A stretch of DNA of 64,000 nucleotides, from assembly GCF_932526225.1 (NCBI RefSeq), contig NC_064038.1:4836001-4900000 (forward strand), in the 5' to 3' direction. The first letter of the stretch is position 1, and every line of letters begins with the position of its first letter. The notes beneath the pieces were generated by a model that worked only from the letters and a program-made list of their open reading frames with translations, did not search any database and was not told the origin of the DNA. The position numbers were made by a program, and so were the translations under genes. Origin of the DNA: Nematostella vectensis. Its lineage: Eukaryota; Cnidaria; Anthozoa; Actiniaria; Edwardsiidae. Below, piece by piece: positions 21,601 to 32,823 of the stretch.

Positions 21601-24600
21601 CATGCGGTGGTAAAATCCCTGACCCCATCACGCGGTGGTAAAATCCCTGACCCCATCACGCGGTGGTAAAATCCCTGACCCCATCACGCGGTGGTAAAAT
21701 CCCTGACCCCATCACGCGGTGGTAAAAACCCTGACCCCATCACGCGGTGGTAAAATCCCTGACCCCATCACGCGGTGGTAAAATCCCTGACCCCATCACG
21801 CGGTGGTAAAACCCCTGACCCCATCACGCGGTGGTAAAATCCCTGACCCCATCAAGCGGTGGTAAAATCCCTGACACCATCACGCGGTGGTAAAATCCCT
21901 GACCCCATCAAGCGGTGGTAAAATCCCTGACCCCATCACGCGGTGGTTAAATCCCTGACCCCATCACGCGGTGGTAAAATCCCTGACCCCATCACGCGGT
22001 GGTAAAACCCCTGACTCCATCACGCGGTAGTAAAACCCCTGACCCCATCACGCGGTGTAAAATCCCTGACCCCATCACGCGGTGGTAAAACCCCTGACCC
22101 CATCACGCGGTGGTAAAATCCCTGACCCCTTCACGCGGTGGTAAAACCCCTGACCCCATCACGCGGTGATAAAACCCCTGACCCCATCACGCGGTGGTAA
22201 AACCCCTGACCCCATCACGCGGTGGTAAAACCCCTGACCCCATCACGCAGTGGTAAAACCCCTGACCCCATCACGCGGTGGTAAAACCCCTGACCCCATC
22301 ACGCGGTGGTAAAATCCCTGACCCCATCACGCGGTGGTAAAACCCCTGACCCCATCACGCGGTGGTAAAATCCCTGACCCCATCACGCGGTGGTAAAACC
22401 CCTGACCCCATCACGCGGTGGTAAAACCCCTGACCCCATCACGCGGTGGTAAAATCCCTGACCCCATCACGCGGTGGTAAAATCCCTGACCCCATCACGC
22501 GGTGCTAAAATCCCTGACCCCATCACGCGGTGGTAAAATCCCTGACCCCATCACGCGGTGGTAAAATCCCTGACCCAATCACGCGGTGGTAAAACCCCTG
22601 ACCCCATCACGCGGTGGTAAAATCCCTGACCCCATCACGCGGTGGTAAAACCCCTGACCCCATCACGCGGTTGTAAAATCCCTGACCCCATCACGCGGTG
22701 GTAAAACTCCTGACCCCATCACGCGGTGGTAAAACCCCTGACCTCATCACGCGGTGGTAAAATCCCTGACCCCATCACGCGGTGGTAAAATCCCTGACCC
22801 CATCACGCGGTGGTAAAACCGCTGACCCCATCACGCGGTGGTAAAATCCCTGACCCCATCACGCGGTGGTAAAATCCCTGACCCCATCACGCGGTGGTAA
22901 AACCCCTGACCCCATCACGCGGTGGTAAAATCCCTGACCCCATCACGCGGTGGTAAAACCCCTGACCCCATCACGCGGTGGTAAAACCCCTGACCCCATC
23001 ACGCGGTGGTAAAACCCCTGACCCCATCACGCGGTGGTAAAATCCCTGACCCCATCACGCGGTGGTAAAACCCCTGACCCCATCACGCGGTGGTAAAACC
23101 CCTGACCCCATCACGCGGTGGTAAAACCCCTGACCCCATCACGCGGTGGTAAAACCGCTGACCCCATCACGCGGTGGTAAAATCCCTGACCCCATCACGC
23201 GGTGGTAAAATCCCTGACCCCATCACGCGGTGGTAAAACCCCTGACCCCATCACGCGGTGGTGAAACCCCTGACCCCATCAAGCGGTGGTAAAATCCCTG
23301 ACCCCATCACGCGGTTGTAAAATCCTTGACCCCATCACGCGGTGGTAAAATCCCTGACCCCATCACGCGGTGGTAAAATCCCTGACCCCATCACGCGGTG
23401 GTAAAATCCCTGACCCCATCACGCGGTGGTAAAATCCCTGACCCCATCACGCGGTGGTAAAATCCCTGACCCCATCACGCGGTGGTAAAATGCCTGACCC
23501 CATCACGCGGTGGTAAAACCCCTGACCCCATCACGCGGTGGTAAAATCCCTGACCCCATCAAGCGGTGGTAAAATCCCTGACCCCATCACGCGGTGGTAA
23601 AATCCCTGACCCCATCAAGCGGTGGTAAAATCCCTGACCCCATCACGCGGTGGTAAAATCCCTGACCCCATCACGCGGTGGTAAAATCCCTGACCCCATC
23701 ACGCGGTGGTAAAACCCCTGACCCCATCACGCGGTGGTAAAACCCCTGACCCCATCACGCGGTGGTAAAACCCCTGACCCCATCACGCGGTGGTAAAATC
23801 CCTGACCCCATCACGCGGTGGTAAAACCCCTGAACCCATCACGCGGTGGTAAAACCCCTGACCCCATCAAGCGGTGGTAAAATCCCTGACCCCATCACGC
23901 GGTGGTAAAATCCCTGACCCCATCACGCGGTGGTAAAATCCCTGACCCCATCACGCGGTGGTAAAATCCCTGACCCCATCACGCGGTGGTAAAATCCCTG
24001 ACCCCATCACGCGGTGGTAAAACCCCTGACCCCATCACGCGGTGGTAAAATCCCTGACCCCATCACGCGGTGGTAAAACCCCTGACCCCATCACGCGGTG
24101 GTAAAATCCCTGACCCCATCACGCGGTGGTAAAATCGATGTTGCGGAGTTCATAGTATACTGTACAAGACGAGTCGGGGGGATGGAGCATAAGAATGCAC
24201 CTAGTAAATGAAATTTTATTGAGTTTTTTGGTAATTTCTTGCTGTGTTCTTAAGCTCCCTTGTTATCTTTAAAACAGATGGGGTTAACAGACTAGCGACA
24301 ATTTTTAACCCATTATTAATTTATTACCAATGAGATAATGATTACTTATCAATTCTAAATAATGTTTAATCTTGTGAAATCTAGTACAAAAGCAGATACT
24401 AGCTTAGATTCACCGACTACCGACAAAGACCGATAATTTTTACCGACTACCGACATGCAGACCCCCCCCCCCCCCCCATCCAGACCCTGTTAAAAGCACT
24501 GTCCTGTATCCTAAGGTGGGATCCTCAATGTTTAAGTCAAAGTGTGGACTTTCTCTCGCTACTCCTATATTTCCGTAAGCTGAAAAACTAAATGTTACTT

Positions 24601-27600
24601 TAAATTCATAACAAAATATTTTTTCTCAGTACCATGGTTGGGTTTGGTATCGGCCCGTTCCTCTACAAGTTTCTGAGCGGTCGTTATGGTGCCTCACCTT
24701 TCTACGCTGGTCTTGGTATCGCTTTACTTCTTATTCCAGGAGCGGCAGCGGGGCTCGGTCTTGGTAAGTGCTTGACTCACTCTCGTTAAGTGCTATGTCT
24801 CACTATTGTTAAGTGCTATGTCTCACTATTGGTAAGTGGTAAGGCGGGTAAAGGAGGTGTGCATGGAGGTACATGATTGTCAGTACCCTAAGCACTCCGA
24901 TTTTGAAAAATTTTCTTTCCTCGCTTGTGTCCCCCTCCCCAATGGGCGCAGATAAAAGTATTGGGGGAGGAGAGGGTGCACAGTCCTTTAATGTGATCGT
25001 CTACCACAGGCACTCTGATTGTTAACAAGCTCGGAGTCCGTCGCTCGTGTCGACGCGCTGCTAAGGTCACCTTCCTACTGCAGCTCGTAGGGATCTGGGG
25101 CTCACTCAATTTCCTCATTCCCGGATGTACATACGCAAAGTTTGCGGGAGTCGATGTCCCGTATCATAACAGGTGAGACAACCACGACATTGGCAAGTTG
25201 TAATACTAACGTTTGGGATTTATCAAAAACACGCGCTCACTCGCTCGTCTTAGGTTCATTTGAGAAAAAAATCTCTTTTTAAAAGTTACTTACTGACTTG
25301 CTACAATATTTGAAAAAAAAAAAAAAAAAAATTAAGAAATACTTGATTTACCAAATTAATTCGAAATTATCGAAACATTTACCCTAAATCAGCCGGTGTA
25401 AATGTAAACATTTTCCAATTTGGAATTGACTATGATGACAAGATAGCGACTGAATGTGAATGAGACTTTTTAATTTCAGCTCGTCGGTGAGTCATTCAGA
25501 CGGTATACCTGTGCCCAGTTCGTGCAACAGTCACTGCTCCTGCTCCAATACCCAGTTCAGACCGGTGTGCGGTCCAGCCGGCGTTAACTACTTCTCGCCC
25601 TGTCATGCCGGATGCCCCCTGCAGCGATCTCGCAATCAACCGAGACAAAGCCAGGTGGGTACCCTGTGGATTATCCCCGTCGTCATGGCTAGTACTTTAA
25701 GCCCCGTGCAAACAGAGACAGAAATGCTGACGAAAATAGCCAATGGGTGGTGCTGCACAATATTTTTCTAATGGAACTTCTCTACTATCTCTCTTAAAGG
25801 AGCACTATCACGGTGAATAGTGCCTTTAGTGTCATTTAGGCAATCTAAAAAAAAACAGTCAAAATCACGCGGAATAATTGAAAGAACTATCCAGCTTTAT
25901 TAAATGACCTTCAATCTTTCAGATAAATTTAATTTTCTGGTTTGAACGCCTCACATCGAGCAGATGGAAATGGATTGAAAATAGTACTTTCAGGTTTCGG
26001 GACAGGCTACCTTTACTCAAACCTTGAAATTGCGTAAATAAACCAGCTAGATTCTTTGCATAAAACATATTTTTGCGGCGAATTTGTTCATTTCTATATC
26101 AGGAAGATTTACGCATTTTTTTACACATATTTTCATATATATTATTTTTAACTGTCTTAGGATAAGCGTGCGAGTGCCCCTTAAACTTGTGACTGGCCAT
26201 TGGAGACGGGGCCAGCAATACCAGGGACGGATCTTTTTGCTGAAGGGTGGGGTGTGTGTGTGTGTGGGTGTGTGTGTGTGTGGGGGGGACGGGGGGGGGG
26301 GGGGGGGGGGTTCGATGATAAAGCCGAGCGGGGGTTATTTTTTTTTTTTTACATAAAATCTGTAACAAACAGGGTGTTTCTTAAAAAGAGAATACTTTTT
26401 CACTTTATGCTGTTTTGTTTTATTGTCGCTTGTGATAATTTCATTGCAAAAAGGAAAGCTAAATTCCAACTTACTACGAACACACGATGGTACGTTTTCG
26501 CCGTTCCCTATAATAGCTTTGATACAGTATCCATTTATGTGTATCTATTTATGTGTATCATTGATGTGTATCTTTTATTTCAGATGTTCACAAACTGTAC
26601 TTGCGTGACACCGGTAATTAACAACATCAGCAGCCCAACTTCTCCATTCACCTCTCAGTCCGCAAGTCCGGGCCTATGTCCCCAGGACTGTCCGACGTAT
26701 GCTCTGCTCATTTTCTGTGTTTCCTGCTTTTTCGTGGTCATCCTTGGATTCTCAAACGCCATCCCCAGCAAGATCGTCTCACTCAGGTAAATCAAGATCG
26801 TCTCACTCAGGTAAATCAAGATCATCTCATTCAGGTAAATCAAGATCATCTCACTCAGGTAAATCAAGATCGTCTCACTCAGGTAAATCAAGATCATCTC
26901 ACTCAGGTAAATCAAGATCATCTCACTCAGGTAAATCTAGATCATCTCACTCAGGTAAATCAAGATCGTCTCACTCAGGTAAATCAAAATCATCTCACTC
27001 AGGTAAATCAAGATCATCTCACTCAGGTAAATCAAGATCATCTCACTCAGGTAAATCAAGATCATCTTACTCAGGTAAATCAAGATCATCTCATTCAGGT
27101 AAATCAAGATCATCTCACTCAGGTAAATCAAGATCATCTCACTCATGTAAATCAAGATCATCTCACTCAGGTAAATCAAGATCATCTCACTCAGGTAAAT
27201 CAAGATCATCTCACTCAGGTAAATCAAGATCATCTCACTCAGGTAAATCAAGATCGTCTCACTCAGGTAAATCAAGATCATCTCACTCAGGTAAATCAAG
27301 ATCATCTCACTCAGGTAAATCAAGATCATCTCACTCAGGTAAATCAAGATCGTCTCACTCAGGTAGATCATGATGTTCTCATCAGTCAGGTAACTGAAGG
27401 ACGTAAATAAAGACAGTAGAAGCATACAGTCAAATCACTTATATCGGTCCTTGTCTATCTATATATTAACATACACTGTACTCAAAAAAAAAATTAAAGG
27501 GGGATATCTTCCTTTATCAAGAGATACGGAGATAAGCATTTTCTGTGCACATGCCTTCTTGAATTCTTTGCTATTTAAAAGCGCCATTGCACTCCGCGGC

Positions 27601-29494
27601 TGCAAACTCTAGCGAGTACAGGTTTCAATAAATACAGTCCTTTCAAAGAACGAATACAAACATTATACAGCAAAAGGAAGGAAATTATTCTTAAGATAAA
27701 TGTACAATCGGATCAATTCACTCCTTAATTGTTTTATTTATTCAGGTCCGTTCCTGATAATTTGCGGGCATACGGATTAGGGATACAATTTGTGTTCAAG
27801 CGGACTCTAGGGGCGCTGCCCGGTCCGGTCATTATCGGCACGATTATCGACCACACGTGCACCTTGTGGAAGACCAAGTGCGGCAAGCCGGCGAACTGCC
27901 TCAACTACGACTACAACAGACTTGGATGGATAATCACCGTCTACGCCTTCCCACCACAGTGTGAGTAACTATGGTAACGGTGGGTTGTGAATTTATCCTA
28001 GGCGTTAGCAGAAGGGCAACAAACAAAGCTTGCAAAGAGAAGCTAGGACAATTCCCCGTTATAGTCGAGATAAAAAGGAAAGCAATATTATTTTGGGCGG
28101 GCCTTTCTGACACTTGACGAATACATCGATTTCGAGGAAGAGAAATAAACATTCAGCTTCATTTGACGAGAACTGCATTTAATCTTGTTTATAAGCTACA
28201 TGTTTTCTTGGAGACTATGGAGACTAAAGCTCTTTTGTTTCAAAACGGTTATGGCTACTGTTGGGAGTACCAAAGCGAGGCTAACTTAGACACTAAATCA
28301 ATAAAACAATTTTACAAAGAATTCAAACAGAGGTTACTAAAGAAGATATCTAAATACAAGATTGTAGATCCAGCCTTTTCGACGATAATTCCAGACCAAT
28401 TGGAGGGAACAAAATAAGAACATTCAGAAAATTCAAATCAGAATATAAACTAGAGGATTATTTACTAAAAGTATCAAATATAGAATATCGTGGGGCACTA
28501 ACAAAACTAAGAATAAGCGACCACATTCTACAAATTGAAAGAGGTCGCTACAATAAAAACTATATAACACCAGAATCAAGGGTTTGCCCGCGCTGTCAAA
28601 ACGCCAAAAACTAAATACATATTTCCCAAACTTTACAGATTTTATAGCTCACTGGCTTTAATAGCTTTTTAATAAATCTCACTTATAAATGATAGAGAAT
28701 GATGGCCTATTGTACATCTTTTTTCACGGCACTCTAATAAAATCTGTCTGTCTAATATTTCATGCTGAGAGGTAATACAACTGCACCTTTATAGTTTTTT
28801 TCACAACCATTTGTGAAATAGTGTTCCAAACCCGAAATAGTGCTCAACGCAATCGGGACACATACTGAAACAGCGAAATTCAGGCATTCTCCCAGTTAAC
28901 AAAATATAAAGCATTTTTGTTTTCATTATAAAGTGCCCAGTCTATTTTTTTTTTACATCACGGCACCGAAGCACCGAAGTGCTACCGTAGTGCTTTTACA
29001 AACATAAATAATATTTGGTCCTCGTCCCGTCCTCTCAAAATGGTTTTACTCGTTCTATTTTCCCCAGGCCTCTGTCTTTATTGGTCGTAACTCGTTCTAT
29101 TGTCCCTAGGTCTCCCTCTCTTGTTCTTGACTCGTTCTATTTGTCCCCAGATATCCGTTTATTGGTCCTAACTCGATATATTGTACCCAGGCCTCTGTAT
29201 ATATTGGTCTTAACTTGTTCTATTGTCCCCAGGTCTCTGACTATTGGTCATTACTCGTTCTATTGTCCCCAGGTCTCTGTCTATTGGTCACAACTAGTTC
29301 TATTGTCCCCAGGTCTCTGTCTATTGTTCTACTTCCTCTCGTTCTACCTGAGCAAGGATGTCGACCCAGACGCCACTTTGTCCAAGTCCCACGCGGCCGA
29401 TGAAGTATTGGATGGCAAGAAGCCCATATTAGGGAATGACGAAAACTCCAACCAGATCCACGACTTTGACGAGGAAGGGCATACCATTGTGTGA
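14504..29494 (+). CDS. Solute carrier organic anion transporter (OATP/SLCO), tandem copy B
   Basis: Twelve coding exons: 14504-14571, 16322-16425, 16813-17067, 17136-17434, 17827-17962, 18392-18539, 24630-24763, 25010-25172, 25480-25654, 26584-26786, 27746-27960, 29313-29494. Every exon has the same length as its partner in copy A, giving 693 aa with no stop or frameshift. Differences are few: for example SGLLN for SSLLN near the N-terminus, LERRF for LEKQF, HPYW for NPNW before the GAWW signature, NYFSPC for SYFSPC in the Kazal loop, and DFDEEG for DLDEEG in the tail. The Kazal-loop cysteines, GALPGP block and C-terminal TIV are kept. The gene is longer than A because intron 6 holds a 5.5-kb satellite and intron 11 a LINE fragment. 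Retention of the frame through 12 exons argues that it is functional and not a decaying copy. The exon 1 donor is gtacgt, weaker than the gtaagt of copy A. Confidence 0.94.
15235..15420. repeat. ~43-bp tandem repeat in SLCO B intron 1
   Basis: Four to five copies of a unit with CCCCCCACTACTCTAGAATT followed by 'ccattttgggtgcccatttt'. The array lies in intron 1 of copy B between C-rich tracts. A short reading frame on the minus strand is a product of the repeat. Confidence 0.85.
15635..15685. repeat. (AAC)n / (AAT)n microsatellite
   Basis: Simple trinucleotide tract in SLCO B intron 1: AAT units, then about 13 AAC units, then AAT again. Confidence 0.9.
18080..18124 (+). pseudogene. Duplicate of the exon 5 3' end and donor inside SLCO B intron 5
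   Basis: About 43 bases match the last 38 bases of exon 5 plus its donor (17925-17967): 'cttcttgggttccccagtc' against 'cttcttggtttcccccgtc', then the identical run 'cctggtgctggtaaga'. The copy lies 117 bases past the true donor, among CAT-rich simple sequence. It has no acceptor of its own and would not be an exon. Copy A lacks it. Confidence 0.8.
18615..24138 (+). repeat. 5.5-kb satellite of 28-bp units in SLCO B intron 6
   Basis: About 197 head-to-tail copies of a 28-base unit, core CCCATCACGCGGTGGTAAAA plus (T/C)CCCTGAC. Variation is mostly at a few positions (AAAATCCC/AAAACCCC/AAAACCGC, ATCAAGCGG/ATCACGCGG). Rare variants recur in order: GGTTAAATCC at 18951, 20519 and 21945, each followed by a CTCCATCACGCGGTAG unit and a 26-base unit with GCGGTGTAAAAT. 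This shows a higher-order repeat of about 1.4-1.6 kb. It is absent from copy A, whose intron 6 is 252 bases long. It encodes nothing. Confidence 0.96.
24761..24840 (+). repeat. Short 23-bp array at the exon 7 donor of SLCO B
   Basis: About three copies of the GGTAAGTGCT(ATG)TCTCACT unit directly after exon 7 (24763), homologous to the 22-unit array in copy A. This is probably close to the ancestral state. Confidence 0.85.
26245..26352. repeat. (GT)n / poly-G / poly-T tract in SLCO B intron 9
   Basis: GTGTGTGT blocks run into a guanine tract (about 26281-26311) and then a T tract. The interrupted G runs could form quadruplexes in single-stranded DNA or RNA. Confidence 0.85.
26771..27380 (+). 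repeat. 24-bp minisatellite overlapping the exon 10 donor of SLCO B
   Basis: About 25 units of 24 bases, more uniform than the homologous array in copy A. The unit is CTCAG|GTAAATCAAGATC(A/G)TCTCA. The first CTCAG|GTAAATC is the authentic donor (exon ends 26786). Most units carry ATCATC where the founding exon has ATCGTC, so the array was homogenised after it formed. Long open frames on both strands are artefacts. Confidence 0.95.
28163..28615 (+). mobile_element. LINE (non-LTR retrotransposon) C-terminal fragment in SLCO B intron 11
   Basis: An open frame at 28163-28417 (…TIIPDQLEGTK, stop) is followed in another frame by text containing TKLRISDHILQIERGRYNK and then RVCPRC. That order (a T-K-L-R-I-S-x-H motif, an RGRY motif, then a CxxC knuckle) is typical of the region after the reverse transcriptase in many animal LINEs. 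The frame change and missing upstream parts show that it is a dead, 5'-truncated copy. It is absent from copy A, so it inserted after the duplication. Confidence 0.7.
29040..29312 (+). repeat. 40-bp acceptor-type array upstream of SLCO B exon 12
   Basis: About seven degenerate units containing TCTATTGTCCCCAGGTCTCT, the last being the true exon 12 acceptor (29312/29313). It is homologous to the 13-unit array in copy A. Confidence 0.85.
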
Positions 29495-29841
29495 TAGTAT
29501 CAACAACCAAGGCAGGATGATATTCATCTGAAAGAGATGAGCCCCAATGGCTTTCCATTCTATCCTGTTGTTCGCAGTAAGATATAGGGAATTAAAAATA
29601 CAAGTTACCAAGAACTCATTGATGATATCAAATTTATATCATGAAATTTTTAACAGCTTTGTAATTTCTAGTTCTTTGTATTTATATTTCTGATTGCAAT
29701 TATATTAGCATATGGGATTTTACTTTTTAAATGTAATCAGACATTCTCTCCGTGAAATTTTTCACCTTTAGATCAAGCTTTTCAGTGTAATTTCATAACA
29801 TGAAAGGAGAGAGAAACGCCTACAAAACGTGCGTATTCGTT

Positions 29842-32104
29842 TGAATTTTTTTTCTTATTTGAACTTTTTTGTCAAGCATTGTGTTGTTGCTGTTGTCAGC
29901 CTAGTCTGTCTGCCTTTTTTCTAAAAAAAATCATCGCCTTGCTGGGCTATACATCAAAACACCACTTATCGAAATACACTCTCTTTGTTTTATAAGAACC
30001 TTATTTTTATAAGAACGTCCAGCCTGAGATTTCGCCAGATTTAAAGAAAATGCTAAGAACATTCCTAGGCTTAGATAACAGAAAATTGATGCGTTTTTTT
30101 AAATGCAGTACTATATCTTTATATACAATAAAATTTAATAACATACCTTAGCATATTTTCAGCCTTAAAAAACTCCATAAATAAAAACGTAGAAAGAAAA
30201 CCACTGGTCATAAAAAAGAACATCCCAGTCTCAACTGAAAATAAGCTCATAATAAAAAATGTACCCAAATAGTCGTGATCGCTAGTAGCCATAGAACCAT
30301 ACTCAATGGCATGCACGTACCCAGGATTTTTCTTGGGGGGGGGGGGGGGGTGCGAAATCCGAAACAATGGCTAAAAACAGTGAAGGGTGAGGACACACCA
30401 GAAGTAGGGGGTTAGGGTCTCTTGAATATATGTAATACCCTCTGTATAGTTTAGTTGTTATTTTCAAATACTTTATTCTAAGGGCTGTGTCCCCACGACT
30501 CTCGTTACACCTTCCCTGTTTTTGTAACTTATCTATTTTGCATGTGTTTCTTTTGTATTGTTTCTGATTTGCTTTCTTTTTGCAGTGAGTAATGTTGTTG
30601 ACAATAAAGTTAAAATAAAATTTTATGCCCTTTTATTTGTGTGTGTTTTTATCACCTGCCCACCCCAAATCTCAAGGTCACTAAATAATAGGAAACATGA
30701 GGTAATTCTATTTGAACAAAAATTGTGGGATCTCTTTCACGATATATCGTGCGTATAACAGGTAAATAATAAACACTGAGAAAGAAAACGTACTAGAATT
30801 AATTCGTTCGGATTTAAACATTCATTCAATTCATACATTAAGTAAGTAAGGAAGTCCAAAAGCCATATGTATTAAAATACTTTTTACTAAATTAGATGTC
30901 GGGCAGAAAAACGTATAATGACGTTAAAAAAAACAAATACCAACAACAAGCAGGAAGCTAAGCAGGAAAAAAAAGAAAACAAAAAAGAACATTGAAAAAA
31001 ACAGGAAAAAATATGCTCCTTGCCTGGGATCCAACCTGGTATTATCCAAACTTAAAACGCAAAAAAAAGACCATACATCCAGACGTGCGCTGAATCACCG
31101 TATGGCAGCTAAAGCTTTACGGCTAAGCTGGAGATTTCGGCCCCAGCACCGCTATCTAGCGAACTGTGTAACACACAGGTACCGAGGCACCCGCGCATTA
31201 ATAGGGAGGCAATAACCAGGTTCCTAGCCCTTAAGACCCGAGTCTTATACGGTTACGCCACACACAGCTCGCTGTGACGTGGGGTGAAAAATATCGAGGT
31301 CTACCTTGGCGCTTTGGGTCCCTTAGGGACTCGTTCAGTCACCATGGTATAGTGATATTGTAATGCACGTGCGCATGGAGTCTATTATTATAACACCAGT
31401 GCAGAATAAAACGCGTTGTTTTTGAGATGTTGTTCTGGTTGTATAAAAGATAATATTTCATTAACTCGACAAATGCTAAGAAACTTGTTTATACTGGAAC
31501 CTGGATTACTATATAGCGAGATGCCGAAAATTATATTGTTTATACAAAATATCGTTGTATCTAAAGCACTCGATATGGATATTTAAGAAAATCGATATAG
31601 ATATCTTTTAAATAAAGAATAAAAAATATATTCAAATTTATAGTTTAAAATAATTGCACTATGCTTTTTTATATTGCAGTTCGGGGAATTCCATATTAAA
31701 ATAACTTTGAACACAGCGTTTGAATATCTGGTGGAGTATTTAAGATTTTGTTGGTATTTTTTTTTGCTAACATCTAGAGTGTGCCTATTGTCATCTAATG
31801 GCATAATAAAAAAATTTCACCCGAAATGAAGCCATTTGGGTCTACGGTATCGTTAACAAATAATTGCGTGCGTGATTAGGTTATAGAACAGTTTCAGTGA
31901 CATTAGTAATGTTATTAGTAAAAAAAAACCGACCTAAAATCGAAGGCTTTCGGAACCCACTCATGTTTCTTGAATCCCTCCAGCGGCAACTGCACGCGGC
32001 GCCAAATGTGACGATCGCAATCGGGTGTTGGACCCCATTACACCAATCGCAGTTGGTGCGGCACTAAATTGAAACATCTTTGGTTCTTTTCTGATGAGTG
32101 GAAA
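29842..32104. other. Intergenic spacer between SLCO B and AMACR
   Basis: No exon I can support. A short relic of the GGTACGGGCCTG-type element, with CACGTACCCAGG and a poly-G tract, lies at about 30313-30355. 30590-31000 is AT-rich with A tracts. I saw no tRNA or other RNA gene. Confidence 0.5.
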
Positions 32105-32106
32105 TA

Positions 32107-32702
32107 CCGTAAATGACCTAAACGCCCGGGGCGTTCATTAAATTTCGATATACCGAGGGGGGGCGTTTATTAGATAGGAGGCGTTTATTAGAAAGGGGCG
32201 TTCTTTACAAACTATGAAAATATAACAAATCCAGCCAAGTGCAGTTGGGTTCTAGTCTCAGCCAGGATCTCTTTAAATTATAGCCTGCGTAGCAAGCGTT
32301 TACCGTGCGACGAATGCAATGATTTAACGGTGCAAGTATGCGGTGAACGGAAACAAGAAGTATGCCTTGTTATTCCTGGATGCTACACTGCGAGGACAAA
32401 ACGAAAGAAAATTGCTGACATCCTAAGCAATGAGATCAGGAACGTTAGAGAGCGGTACCCTCATTTTGGACTTGACATTGAACAAGACGCTACTCGCTTA
32501 CCAGTGTTGATTGAGGAAGATGCAATTAAATTACTATTTATATTTCCGATATTCCTAGAGCGGGGAAGGGGAGGGGCCTTTAATAGAGGGGGGCGTTGTA
32601 TTAGAGAGGGGCGTTCATTACAAACTTGTGAGCTTAGGGGGGCGTTCATTAGATCAGAGGCTTTTTTTAGATAGGGGGCGTTTATTAGGTTATTTACGGT
32701 AC
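32107..32702. mobile_element. TA-flanked TIR element just upstream of AMACR
   Basis: The left end is TACCGTAAATGACCTAAACG (about 32106) and the right end, read on the other strand, is TACCGTAAATAACCTAATAA (about 32702). TA at both edges fits a Tc1/mariner-type target site. Subterminal GGGGCGTT(C/T)ATTA motifs occur several times near both ends. The centre (about 32260-32545) is unlike the ends and holds a reading frame with KIADILSNEIRNVRERYPHF, possibly captured host sequence. The right end is 122 bases before the AMACR start codon. Confidence 0.75.
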
Positions 32703-32823
32703 GTCAATTTTATTCATGAGGTCAAAAGTAACAGCATAATTAGAGCAATCTATCTCTAATCGGGCTCTGGATGCTAGAGCTACCTGTGTATTCAGCCGCC
32801 GCGCAAGCCTGAGAAATACCAAG

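Larger units (their letters stand above)
14328..29841 (+). repeat. Segmental tandem duplication, unit B
   Basis: Direct-orientation partner of 1534-12989. The 5' breakpoint lies just after a short (GTT)n tract at about 14279-14309. The 3' homology stops at about 29841, where unit A continues with unrelated sequence. About 1.3 kb of unique spacer separates the two units. Confidence 0.88.

Noticed and set aside
18615-24138. Possible CRISPR-like array (regular 28-base repeats)
   Set aside because: There are no distinct spacers; the units are contiguous and the context is an animal intron. It is a satellite.
31030-31300. Possible tRNA or tRNA-derived SINE
   Set aside because: Some GC-rich words recall tRNA arms, but I could not fold a cloverleaf or find A and B boxes at proper spacing.
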